NCBI RefSeq assembly: GCF_020297485.1
Contig: NZ_JAIWZC010000001.1
Coordinates: 3,844,001 to 3,908,000 of the forward strand
Source of the DNA: Enterocloster clostridioformis
GTDB lineage: Bacteria > Bacillota > Clostridia > Lachnospirales > Lachnospiraceae
DNA: 64,000 nt
Direction: 5' to 3'
This document shows, piece after piece, positions 40,224 through 49,169 of this stretch. How positions within the stretch are numbered: the stretch's first letter is position 1; each line of letters begins with the position of its first letter. Under the pieces are notes generated by a model. That model did no database searches, had not been told where the DNA came from, and worked only from the letters and a program-made list of their open reading frames with translations. The translations under genes were made by a program, and so were the position numbers.

Positions 40224-41413
40224 ATGAAGAAAATGATATCTGTTTTACTGGCAGGCATTCTGGCTGTTAACTTAGGTGCATGTTCTTCGGCAGCGTCCAA
40301 AGCATCTAAAGAAGCAGAATCCGCTGCTCCGGCAGGAACCACGGCCCAGCAGAGCGGCGGGAAGCGTACTCTGCGTATAGCAGGTGAGTCATGGCAGGTC
40401 ACAAAGCTATATCTGAATGAAGCAGCTGAAGCATTTATGAAGGACCATCCGGATGTAACGGTTGAGGTTCAGACTTATGCAGATCCTACGGTTGTGTCCA
40501 ATTACAGCATCAACTGGCAAAAAGGAGATACCCCTTGTGACCTGGTGGTTATAGATGGCGCTTCTTTTGCTGAACAGTTTGTTACAAAGGACCTTATAAC
40601 ATAAATAAGGCGATGTTTAAAGACGCAGGTCTTGTGGATGAGAACGGCGGGGCATTGGTTCCAAAGACATGGGATGATGTTTATGAATTTGCTAAGAAAC
40701 TAACTAAGACAGAGAATGGTGTTGTCACACAGCAGGGATGTACTATTCAGTGGAGCAAGGATATACATGGGACTGTATTAGGAATACTTCAGGCATCCTG
40801 CGGTGGACTGTATCAGGATGACGGCATTACGGTTAACTTTCAGTCTCAGGAATTTAAGGATATACTGGCAATTTGGCAGAAAGGGGTTAAGGATGGAGTG
40901 TTCTCTACCGAGACATTTGCTGACTACGATGCAGGTAAGAACAGTTATAAAGCCGGTAAGGTTGCCATACTTCTTCAGTCAGGTTCCAACTGGGTAGAGG
41001 CGATTCCGACCATTGGAGAGGAAAATGCGTCTGTTGTTCCCATACCAGGGGGAGAAGAAAATGGATCGGTTGGATATGTAAATGGCGTCATTATTCCCAA
41101 GTGTTCTCCAAGTTCTGATTTGGCAGTACAGTTTGTTCAGGAGCAGCTTCTGGGCGAATATACACAGACCAGTATCGTGAACCAGTATGGTAAGATTCCT
41201 GTAATTACGGAGTATTACAATAAGACAGAATCACCTAATTGGCAGAACATTAAGGGGTCCATTGAAAAGGCAGTCACCTATCCTCCTTATAAAGATTTGG
41301 GGGAATTTGTAATAAAATGTCAGGAGATTTTCCAAGCCAGCCTTGTGGATGGGACAGATGTGAATACAGCAGCTGAGGAGCTCCAAAATATGGTAAATAA
41401 GTTGGATAAGTAA
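40224..41413 (+). pseudogene. ABC sugar-binding lipoprotein, broken by an internal deletion and frameshift
   Basis: The first frame (40224-40604) encodes a lipoprotein signal (VNLGAC, Cys 20) and the N-terminal lobe up to DGASFAEQFVTKDLI, then stops. The second frame begins around 40598 (NINKAMFKDAGLVDENGGAL) and continues the family through WKD-type segments to NMVNKLDK. In full-length family-1 binding proteins about 60 residues lie between these points, so roughly 180-200 bp, not a multiple of three, are missing. No intact binding protein remains for the two permeases downstream. A sequencing error would not explain the missing block. Confidence 0.85.
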
Positions 41414-41470
41414 TTTGCAAAGGTGCTATGCAAATCATGTGTAGCACCTTTCTTGGCAAGGAGGCAGAAA

Positions 41471-42364
41471 ATGAAGAGGACGTGGAGCGCAAAGAAACAG
41501 AAGGCATTTTGGGGAATATTATTTGTCTTGCCCAGTTTTTTGATTATAGCTGTATTTGTTGCATATCCCCTGTGCTATACAGCGTACCTAAGTATGTCTG
41601 AGTATGACTTTATGTATGACTTGACTCCCTCTTTTGTAGGAATTAAGAACTATGTGTCACTGTTTTCTGATCCTGATTTCCTTGTATCAATGAAGAACAC
41701 AGCTGTATTTGCTTCTTTGGACTTCATTTTGCTGATGGTATTGTCTTTGATTATAGCATTGCTTATTTTCTTCTGTAAAAAAGGAACAGGTATTTTCAGG
41801 ACTGCTGTATTTACTCCTATTGTAGTACCGGCATCGCTGGCATGTATCATATTTGGCTGGCTGTTCAGTGAAAATTTCGGATATATCAATTATTTCCTGG
41901 TAAAGATTGGACTTCCGCAGCTCACCCGTGCCTGGCTGACCTCCAGAAATACAGCCATGGGCACTACCATTGCAGCCAACCTATGGTACAATATAGGATT
42001 TATAACCATTCTGTTTTTGGCAGGGCTCCAGTCTATATCGACAGATATCCTGGAAGCAGCAGTGGTTGACGGTGTTACGGGAATAAAAAAGATTTTTTAT
42101 ATCGTTCTGCCAAGTTTGAGGGAAAGTTTTGTCATTACTGGTATATGGGGAATCGTTACCGCTTTAAAGGTATTTGTGGAGCCCATGGTCATGACCGGAG
42201 GAGGTCCGGGCAACGCCACCAGAACACTATATATGTATATATATAACACGGCTTTTAAATATTTTGATATGGGCTATGCGTCAGCCATGGCGTTTGTACT
42301 CAGTGGATTGATTCTCCTGTTTTCACTGATTAATTTGATGGTTTCGAAAGGAGAAAAAGAATGA
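41471..42364 (+). CDS. ABC sugar transporter permease (MalF/UgpA type)
   Basis: 297 residues from ATG 41471 with AAGGAGG. Six membrane helices, with the large loop pattern of binding-protein-dependent permeases (SEYDFMYDLTPSFVGIKNYVSLFSDPDF). The EAA loop for ATPase contact is EAAVVDGVTGIKKIFYIVLPSL. Its partner overlaps by 4 bp (ATGA). No ATPase gene is in the operon; such carbohydrate importers often share an MsmK-like ATPase. Substrate is probably an amino sugar or its oligomer, judged by nagB next door. Confidence 0.92.
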   Translation: MKRTWSAKKQKAFWGILFVLPSFLIIAVFVAYPLCYTAYLSMSEYDFMYDLTPSFVGIKNYVSLFSDPDFLVSMKNTAVFASLDFILLMVLSLIIALLIFFCKKGTGIFRTAVFTPIVVPASLACIIFGWLFSENFGYINYFLVKIGLPQLTRAWLTSRNTAMGTTIAANLWYNIGFITILFLAGLQSISTDILEAAVVDGVTGIKKIFYIVLPSLRESFVITGIWGIVTALKVFVEPMVMTGGGPGNATRTLYMYIYNTAFKYFDMGYASAMAFVLSGLILLFSLINLMVSKGEKE

Positions 42365-43194
42365 AGGTAATGAAAAACATCCCCAGGCTGATTATGTTTG
42401 CAGTTCTGACCCTAATTGCAGTGGTTTTTGTAATTCCTATTTTCTACAGTGTATTTAATTCTTTTAAGAGCCAGAAAGAAATTTTGTCTACGACCATGAC
42501 ATTTTTCCCCAACAGCCCTTCCCTGGAAAACTATTTATATGTATTCCAGCACGGCTCACAGTATTTGGGGTATTACGTAAATAGCTTGAAAATCACATTT
42601 ATTGGGGTAATATTAACAGTTATCCTAAGTGCCATGAGCGGATATGCCTTTGCAAGGCTTCCTTTTAAAGGGAGCGGCGCGGTAATGGCATTTATCCTGT
42701 TTGTCATTACCTTTCCTTTGGCAGCACTTTTGATTCCTATTTATATTATGGAATATAATGTGGGGCTCTTGAACACAACTATGGGTTTAGTACTTCCAAA
42801 TGTAATGAATGTACTGCCGTTTTCGATTTTTATTATGCGGGGGATTTTTCTGGGGCTTCCTGTTGAATTGGAGGAGGCGGCAAGGATGGATGGGTGCAGC
42901 GTATTCCGGACTTGGAAAGATGTTATGGCGCCTTTGGCTAAGAATGGAATGATAATTGTACTGGTATTTTCCTTTTATAATATATGGGGGGAATATACCA
43001 TGGGAAAGACACTGGCTACTCAGGACAGCGCTATGCCCATTGCGGTAGCTTTGACACTGTTAAAGGGTGATAGCTGGAATTTTGGAGTATTGGGTGCGGT
43101 TATAACAATGACAATCATACCTCCGGTAATCATATTTATCATATTCCAGAGACAACTGGTGGACGGAATTGCCATGGGGGCTGTAAAGGGATAA
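42361..43194 (+). CDS. ABC sugar transporter permease (MalG/UgpE type)
   Basis: 277 residues, start overlapping the previous stop. Six helices, YVNSLKITFIGVILTVILSAMSGYAFARL near the first third, and EAA loop EEAARMDGCSVFRTWKDVMAPL. It completes the membrane pore with the preceding permease. It is the last gene of the operon; two minus-strand genes converge on it 10 bp further on. Confidence 0.92.
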   Translation: MKVMKNIPRLIMFAVLTLIAVVFVIPIFYSVFNSFKSQKEILSTTMTFFPNSPSLENYLYVFQHGSQYLGYYVNSLKITFIGVILTVILSAMSGYAFARLPFKGSGAVMAFILFVITFPLAALLIPIYIMEYNVGLLNTTMGLVLPNVMNVLPFSIFIMRGIFLGLPVELEEAARMDGCSVFRTWKDVMAPLAKNGMIIVLVFSFYNIWGEYTMGKTLATQDSAMPIAVALTLLKGDSWNFGVLGAVITMTIIPPVIIFIIFQRQLVDGIAMGAVKG

Positions 43195-43204
43195 TTGAGA
43201 GATA

Positions 43205-43600
43205 TCAAGGCCTCAGCCACCCAAAACCAGGCAGATTCCGCATCACCCCAAACACAAGCAGCACCCCAATCATTACATAGAAAACACAGGCCTGAACCCG
43301 TGTAAGGCGTGTGCTTCCGGTCCTTACATACCGTACGGCCATCCAGACAGCCATGAACAGTCCCGGGGGAAGCAGTAGAAAGAGGGCTGCATTGGCCTGA
43401 AAGGCAGAAGCAAAGTCCAGACGGAGAAGGGACAGACACATCCGGCTTACGCCGCAGCCCGGGCAGTACAGTCCGGTGACGGTATGAAACAGGCAGGGAA
43501 TCAGGGGACGTCCCGCCAGAATACAGATAAATGCATAAAACAGGCCGGCTCCCAGGAGCCCGCCTGTTTTTATGCATACTGTCCGAAGACGTTTATGCAT
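43205..43600 (-). CDS. DUF2752 family membrane protein
   Basis: 131 residues with three helices and the DUF2752 signature CPGCGVSRMCLSLLRLDFASAFQANAALFLL. The function is unknown. It overlaps the end of the preceding minus-strand gene by 8 bp, so the two are co-translated. Confidence 0.82.
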   Translation of the reverse strand: MHKRLRTVCIKTGGLLGAGLFYAFICILAGRPLIPCLFHTVTGLYCPGCGVSRMCLSLLRLDFASAFQANAALFLLLPPGLFMAVWMAVRYVRTGSTRLTRVQACVFYVMIGVLLVFGVMRNLPGFGWLRP

Positions 43601-43937
43601 TAGGGAGATATTTATTCAGCTCATTCTGAAGCAGGGCGTAAGCCACGATGCCCAGTCCGAACAGGCTGAGTAGCAGATAGACCACCGGTGCGCTTCCCCT
43701 TGGCTCGCCATGCTGGTCATGAAGCGTTTCAACTGCATTGCCCATCTGGTACATCCAGAACAGGCTGTAAATCCCACAGGTGATCAGTGAGAACAGAAAA
43801 ACCAGTCCTCCGCTTGTACCCTGCCTGCCGGAGAGCGCGTTGGTTTCGTCGTTCAGTACGATCATCCAATAGATGCCGTAAATTCCGCAGGTAACCAAGC
43901 TCAGCAGGATACATACTACGATGTTGCGCTGTTTCAT
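43593..43937 (-). CDS. DUF4234-like small membrane protein
   Basis: 114 residues, three membrane helices. Two repeats of the motif LVTCGIYGIYWMIVLNDE and LITCGIYSLFWMYQMGNAVE are typical of DUF4234/TM2-like proteins. Start ATG is nine bases after AAGGAGG. It is paired with the DUF2752 gene; the pair is often found together in clostridia, role unknown. Confidence 0.8.
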   Translation of the reverse strand: MKQRNIVVCILLSLVTCGIYGIYWMIVLNDETNALSGRQGTSGGLVFLFSLITCGIYSLFWMYQMGNAVETLHDQHGEPRGSAPVVYLLLSLFGLGIVAYALLQNELNKYLPNA

Positions 43938-44133
43938 ACATATATCCTCCTTGGTATGGTATGTTCGTGTAATACAGCTTAGATTCTATCATAGGCATAA
44001 CCGTTTATCAACAAAAAGCGTTACAATGTTCATCTTTTTGCTCTCTTTTATCTCCTTTTTACACAGATTATGTCTTGGGCTCCGGGGAAATTGCTGGCAC
44101 AGTACTGGCATTGCTGGCAAAATCTCATTTTTA

Positions 44134-44162
44134 TGGACGAATGAGACCGAATATGTTATACT
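44134..44162 (+). promoter_or_regulatory. Probable promoter of gdpP
   Basis: TGGACG (44134-44139), 17-bp spacer, TATACT (44157-44162), 48 bp before the start. The region just upstream has TTGCTGGCA twice (from 44089 and 44111) and a TCTCATT/AATGAGA inverted repeat overlapping the -35 area, which may be a regulator site. Confidence 0.45.
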
Positions 44163-44210
44163 AACTAAGATAGGCGTATTCTGATTTTCGGATACGAATG
44201 GAGGCAGACT

Positions 44211-46259
44211 ATGAGAGATAAAGGAAGGACGCGGGGGATTTTCAAGGTCTACCTGCAGTGGCCGCTCTTTTTGTCGGTCCTTTTAATCGTGCTGACTGCT
44301 GTTGTGGCAGCGGTATCCATAAAAGCCGGCATTATAGTATCGGTCTTTACCATTGTCTATATAGGGATTGCCCTTTGGCTGTATTTTTCAAGAAAAAGAG
44401 GCATACTTGCCGGGCTCATCGCATTTTCGTCCGCTTATGACCAGAGCAGACAGAACCTGCTGGAAGAGATGCTGATGCCCTATGCGGTGGCAGACGGCTC
44501 AGGACATCTGTTGTGGATGAACCGGGAGTTTACGGCAATCCTGGAAGAAGACAAGAATTCATATAAGAATATCACGGCCATGTTTCCTGAGATTACAAAG
44601 GAAATGCTGGCTACCGGCGGGGAGGTTGTGAGCCTTCACAGCTGCCTGGGAGACAGGAAGTTCCGGATTGATCTAAAGCAGGTCATGGTGGACAGCCTTG
44701 ACGCGGCAGTGACCGCGGGAGGGCTGGAGGGACAGGGCTCGTCTGTTACGGCTGTTTATCTGCTGGACGAGACACAGACCCTTAAGTACATGCAGCAGAT
44801 TAATGATCAGAAGCTGGTGGCGGGACTGATTTACCTGGATAACTATGACGAAGCCCTGGAAAGCGTGGAGGAGGTCCGGCGCTCCCTTTTGACCGCCCTC
44901 ATAGACCGGAAGATAAGCAAATATATCTCCGGCATGAACGGTATCGTAAAAAAGATTGAGAAGGATAAATATTTCTTTGCCATCAAGCAGCAGTACATGG
45001 CCAGGATACAGGAAGAGCGTTTTTCCATCCTGGAGGATGTAAAGACAGTGAACATAGGCAATGACATGGCTGTTACCTTAAGTATCGGTATCGGTATGAA
45101 CGGCGACAGCTACAGCCAGAATTATGAATATGCCAGGACATCCATTGACATGGCCCTGGGACGGGGCGGTGACCAGGCAGTGGTCAAGGACTCCGACAAG
45201 ATTCAGTATTATGGCGGCAAGGCCCAGCAGATGGAGAAGACCACCAGGGTGAAGGCCAGGGTAAAGGCACACGCCCTCAGGGAGCTGATGGAGAACAAGG
45301 ACCGGCTCCTTATCATGGGACACCGTCTGGCGGACATTGATTCCTTTGGCGCGGCAGTGGGCATATACCGCATTGCCATGTCCATGAATAAGAAGGCCAA
45401 CATTGTGGTCAACGAGGTGACCTCGTCGGTGCGTCCCATGATGGAGCGATTTACGGGAAATGCCGAATATCCTGAGGACATGCTGCTCACAGGCCCCAAG
45501 GCAGCCGAGCTGGTGGACCAGGGGACCATGCTGGTTATCGTGGATGTGAACCGGCCCAGCATTACGGATGAACCGGCTCTTTTGGAGATGGTGAAGACCA
45601 TTGTGGTTTTGGACCATCACAGGACCAGCAGCGAAATCATAGATAACGCGGTTCTTTCCTACGTGGAGCCCTATGCCTCATCCACCTGTGAGATGGTGGC
45701 AGAGGTATTGCAATATATCGCAGATGGTATTAAAATCAAATCTGCAGAGGCGGATGCCATGTACGCCGGCATTGTCATCGACACCCAGAACTTTACCAAT
45801 CAGACAGGCGTCAGGACATTTGAGGCAGCGGCATTTTTAAGGAGAAGCGGTGCTGACATCACCAGGGTGCGCAAGCTTTTCAGGGAGAATATGAAGGACT
45901 ACCAGGCAAAGGCGGACGCGGTCAGGAAGGCGGAGGTGTTTATGGATGCATTTGCCATCAGTGAGTGCCCAGCCGAAGGGCTGGAGAGTCCCACCATCAT
46001 CGGTGCCCAGGCAGCCAACGAACTTCTGGAGATCCGCGGCATGAAGGCTTCGGTGGTGCTTACAGATTATAACGGAACCATTTATTTCAGCGCCAGGTCC
46101 ATTGACGAGGTTAATGTTCAGGTCATGATGGAGAAGCTGGGCGGCGGCGGACACCGCACCATAGCAGGTGCCCAGATGCAGGGCGTGACCGTGGAAGAAG
46201 CAAAGGAACAGCTGAAAGACGTCATCCGCCAGATGATGGAGGAAGGCGAGGTATCCTGA
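44211..46259 (+). CDS. gdpP: Cyclic-di-AMP phosphodiesterase GdpP
   Basis: 682 residues: two N-terminal membrane helices (about 15-58), a PAS-like domain (about 80-190), a degenerate GGDEF domain (about 200-340) without the GGDEF motif, then DHH and DHHA1 domains. Metal-binding residues are H371, D375, D377 (MGHRLADIDSFGAAV), the DHH triad 468-470 (VVLDHHRTSSEI), and the nucleotide-binding GGGGHRTIAGAQ near the end. It hydrolyses c-di-AMP and so sets potassium and osmolyte homeostasis. It is followed by rplI and dnaB, the standard Firmicute order. Confidence 0.95.
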   Translation: MRDKGRTRGIFKVYLQWPLFLSVLLIVLTAVVAAVSIKAGIIVSVFTIVYIGIALWLYFSRKRGILAGLIAFSSAYDQSRQNLLEEMLMPYAVADGSGHLLWMNREFTAILEEDKNSYKNITAMFPEITKEMLATGGEVVSLHSCLGDRKFRIDLKQVMVDSLDAAVTAGGLEGQGSSVTAVYLLDETQTLKYMQQINDQKLVAGLIYLDNYDEALESVEEVRRSLLTALIDRKISKYISGMNGIVKKIEKDKYFFAIKQQYMARIQEERFSILEDVKTVNIGNDMAVTLSIGIGMNGDSYSQNYEYARTSIDMALGRGGDQAVVKDSDKIQYYGGKAQQMEKTTRVKARVKAHALRELMENKDRLLIMGHRLADIDSFGAAVGIYRIAMSMNKKANIVVNEVTSSVRPMMERFTGNAEYPEDMLLTGPKAAELVDQGTMLVIVDVNRPSITDEPALLEMVKTIVVLDHHRTSSEIIDNAVLSYVEPYASSTCEMVAEVLQYIADGIKIKSAEADAMYAGIVIDTQNFTNQTGVRTFEAAAFLRRSGADITRVRKLFRENMKDYQAKADAVRKAEVFMDAFAISECPAEGLESPTIIGAQAANELLEIRGMKASVVLTDYNGTIYFSARSIDEVNVQVMMEKLGGGGHRTIAGAQMQGVTVEEAKEQLKDVIRQMMEEGEVS

Positions 46260-46303
46260 TTAGGGATACCCATAGACACAGAATCAGAAAGGAAGTATGA
46301 GAC

Positions 46304-46750
46304 ATGCAGGTAGTATTACTGGAAGACGTGAAGGCATTAGGAAAAAAAGGCCAGATTGTGAATGTGAATGACGGCTATGCCAGAAATTTTATTTTGCCCA
46401 AGAAGCTTGGGGTGGAAGCTAATTCCAAGAATCTGAATGATTTAAAGCTTAAAAAGGCCAACGATGACAGGATTGCGGCAGAGCAGCTGGCGGCAGCAAA
46501 GGAGCTGGGAGCAAAGCTGGATGAGTCCTCCGTTACCCTGACCATCAAGGCGGGAGAGGGCGGAAGAGCTTTCGGCTCCGTATCCTCCAAGGAAATCGGC
46601 AAGGCCATTGGGGACCAGCTGGGAATTGACATTGACAAGAAAAAGATTATGCTGAACGACCCCATCAAGTCCATTGGCAGCTTCGAGGTGCCTGTTAAGC
46701 TTCATAAGGAAGTGACCGCCAGACTGGCTGTCAAGGTAGTGGAAGCATAA
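46304..46750 (+). CDS. rplI: 50S ribosomal protein L9
   Basis: 148 residues. [39 protein letters not shown] is the highly conserved rRNA-binding N-domain, followed by the long helix and the C-domain ([16 protein letters not shown] ... [24 protein letters not shown]). It binds 23S rRNA at the base of the L1 stalk. Ribosome site GGAAG. Confidence 0.97.
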   Translation: MQVVLLEDVKALGKKGQIVNVNDGYARNFILPKKLGVEANSKNLNDLKLKKANDDRIAAEQLAAAKELGAKLDESSVTLTIKAGEGGRAFGSVSSKEIGKAIGDQLGIDIDKKKIMLNDPIKSIGSFEVPVKLHKEVTARLAVKVVEA

Positions 46751-46769
46751 AATCATAGCGCAGACACAG

Positions 46770-46791
46770 GACCCGCCTCAACAGGCGGGTC
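46770..46791 (+). other. Hairpin between rplI and dnaB
   Basis: GACCCGCCT and AGGCGGGTC enclose a CAAC tetraloop. There is no T-run, so it would slow or attenuate rather than stop transcription into dnaB. Confidence 0.55.
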
Positions 46792-46821
46792 TCATAGATT
46801 CAGATACAGGAGACGAGTAAT

Positions 46822-48180
46822 ATGGAAGAAGCCCTGATTAAGCGGGTGCTTCCCCACAGTCTGGAGGCGGAACAGTCGGTCATCGGTTCCATGCTCATGG
46901 ACAGGGAGGCAGTGATTGCCGCGTCGGAGATTGTTACGGGAAGTGATTTTTACCAGCAGCAGTACGGCATCATGTTCGACGCCATGGTGGAGCTGTTCAA
47001 TGAAGGCAAGCCCGTGGACCTGGTAACCCTCCAGGACCGTCTGAAGGAAAAGGACGTGCCTCCTGAGGTGAGCAGCCTGGATTTTGTGCGGGACATCGTT
47101 ACCATGGTGCCTACGTCCGCCAATGTAAGGTCCTATGCCGCCATTGTAGGTGAGAAGGCAGTACTGCGCAGGCTGATTAAGACCACGGAGGAGATTGCCA
47201 ATACCTGTTACGCCGGAAAGGAGCCATTGGAGAACATTCTGGCAGACACGGAGAAGTCCGTTTTTAACCTGCTGCAAAACCGCGGGGGGCAGGATTTTGT
47301 GCCCATCAAGCAGGTGGCCATCAATGTGCTGGAGAAGATTGAGGATGCCTATAAGAACCAGGGAACTGTCACGGGAATACCTTCCGGCTTTATTGACCTG
47401 GATTATAAGCTTTCCGGCTTCCAGCCTTCGGACTTTATCCTGATAGCGGCCCGTCCTTCCATGGGTAAGACGGCTTTTGTCCTGAACGTGGTGGACTATG
47501 TGGCGGTGCGAAAGAGCCTGCCCTGCATGGTGTTCAGCCTGGAGATGTCCAAGGAGCAGCTGGTGAACCGTATGCTTTCCATGGAGTCCAATGTGGATTC
47601 CCAGAAGCTGCGGACCGGCTCCCTGACGGATTCTGACTGGGATGCGGTGGTTGAGGGTATCGGCGTCATAGGGAATTCCAAGCTGATAATCGATGACACC
47701 CCGGGTATATCCATATCAGAGCTGCGCTCCAAGTGCAGGAAGATGAAGCTGGAGTATGGACTCAGCGTCGTAATCATTGACTACCTGCAGCTCATGAGCG
47801 GCAGCAAGAAGGGCGGAGGTGATAACCGCCAGCAGGAAATTTCCGATATCTCCCGTTCCCTGAAGGCCCTTGCCAGAGAACTTCATGCCCCTGTCATTGC
47901 CCTGTCACAGCTGTCCCGTGCCTGCGAGACCAGGCAGGATCACAGGCCCATGCTCTCCGACCTTCGTGAGTCGGGAGCCATCGAGCAGGATGCCGACGTG
48001 GTAATGTTCCTGTACCGTGATGATTATTATAATAAGGATACGGAGCATCCCAACGAGGCAGAGGTAATCATAGCCAAACAGCGTAACGGCCCCATCGGAA
48101 CCGTTACATTGATATGGAAACCGGAGTACACCAAGTTTGTGAACGCTGCCAGACCTCAGGGCGGCGGACAGGACACATAA
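46822..48180 (+). CDS. dnaB: Replicative DNA helicase DnaB
   Basis: 452 residues. N-terminal helical domain starting RVLPHSLEAEQSVIGSMLMDREA, linker, and RecA-type C-domain with Walker A RPSMGKT at 211-217, VFSLEMSKEQLVNRML, Walker B VVIIDYLQLM and the end DVVMFLYRDDYYN. It unwinds DNA at the fork as a hexamer (called DnaC in B. subtilis). Confidence 0.97.
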   Translation: MEEALIKRVLPHSLEAEQSVIGSMLMDREAVIAASEIVTGSDFYQQQYGIMFDAMVELFNEGKPVDLVTLQDRLKEKDVPPEVSSLDFVRDIVTMVPTSANVRSYAAIVGEKAVLRRLIKTTEEIANTCYAGKEPLENILADTEKSVFNLLQNRGGQDFVPIKQVAINVLEKIEDAYKNQGTVTGIPSGFIDLDYKLSGFQPSDFILIAARPSMGKTAFVLNVVDYVAVRKSLPCMVFSLEMSKEQLVNRMLSMESNVDSQKLRTGSLTDSDWDAVVEGIGVIGNSKLIIDDTPGISISELRSKCRKMKLEYGLSVVIIDYLQLMSGSKKGGGDNRQQEISDISRSLKALARELHAPVIALSQLSRACETRQDHRPMLSDLRESGAIEQDADVVMFLYRDDYYNKDTEHPNEAEVIIAKQRNGPIGTVTLIWKPEYTKFVNAARPQGGGQDT

Positions 48181-48273
48181 AAATTTTTCCAGGGTGTCAT
48201 AATATCCATTCTCAATGCATACACTAATAGTAAGGCAGGACATGCCTGTTAACTTGTGAAGGAGAGAATGGCT

Positions 48274-48942
48274 ATGGATGAAGTACATTATCTGATATCG
48301 GATGCGTCCAAAAAGGTCGATGTGGAGGCCCATGTATTAAGGTACTGGGAAGAGGAGCTGGAACTTGATATTCCCCGTAACGAAATGGGGCACCGGTACT
48401 ATACGGATTTACATATCCGCCTGTTCAAACAGGTCAAGAACCTGAAGGAGAAGGGGTATCAGCTGAAGGCAATCAAGCATGCGCTGAACCAGGTCCTGAA
48501 AAAGGACGGCAAGGCTCAGGGAGAGCTGTCCGACGAAATCCTGGAGCGCGACATGAACGCTGCACTTAAGGAATTTAAAGAGGAAGACAGCGGAACGTCC
48601 CTCAGCACTGTGAAGGGCGATGGCGTGTCCGTGGTTGCCATGGAAGAGAAGATGGAACAGTTTCAGCAGATCATGAACCTGATTATCGGACGTGCCCTGG
48701 AGGTGAACAATGAGAAGCTGAGCCAGGATATCAGCTGTCTGGTCAATGAGAAGATGGGCAAGGAACTGGAGTTTTTGTTCCAGGCTTCGGACCAGAAGGA
48801 GGAGGAACGGTTCCGCCAGCTGGACGAGACACTCAGAAGCTGCCAGAAGGGCGGACAGGCAGAGGCGGCAGCGGCCAAGGTTCCCTTTTTTAAGCGGCGC
48901 AGATTCGGGCGAAGCGGAAAAAAGCTCAGGGACGGAAAGTAA
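48274..48942 (+). CDS. MerR-type HTH regulator with long C-terminal helical region
   Basis: About 222 residues from ATG 48274, nine bases after AAGGAG; ATG 48268 and GTG 48256 are alternatives. The winged HTH is DASKKVDVEAHVLRYWEEELELDIPRNEMGHRYYTDLHIRLFKQVKNLKEKGYQLKAIK, MerR-like. The rest is charged and helical, ending in a basic FFKRRRFGRSGKKLRDGK tail. No metal-binding cysteines are seen. A regulator of this kind behind dnaB is common in Lachnospiraceae; targets are not known. Confidence 0.82.
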   Translation: MDEVHYLISDASKKVDVEAHVLRYWEEELELDIPRNEMGHRYYTDLHIRLFKQVKNLKEKGYQLKAIKHALNQVLKKDGKAQGELSDEILERDMNAALKEFKEEDSGTSLSTVKGDGVSVVAMEEKMEQFQQIMNLIIGRALEVNNEKLSQDISCLVNEKMGKELEFLFQASDQKEEERFRQLDETLRSCQKGGQAEAAAAKVPFFKRRRFGRSGKKLRDGK

Positions 48943-48963
48943 ATGCAGATACAGCAGGAGAAT

Positions 48964-49007
48964 GCGCCTGCACCAGGGGAATAACACCGTGGTGCAGGCG
49001 CCTTTTT
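48964..49007 (+). terminator. Intrinsic terminator after the gdpP-to-MerR operon
   Basis: GCGCCTGCACC and GGTGCAGGCGC with a 16-base loop, followed by CTTTTT. An 11-bp perfect GC-rich stem. Confidence 0.93.
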
Positions 49008-49169
49008 CCGTTGTTTTTCCTTTTTTAATAAACAGGAAATGGTTATTTTATAGTACTTTCAATTTTCTTACGACCTTTATTTTTATATCGCTATTCCTTA
49101 AGAAATGTGTTAGAATGAATTTGATTTGAGCTTTTTGACATAAGAAGAAGCAGGAAGGATAAGTTCTTC

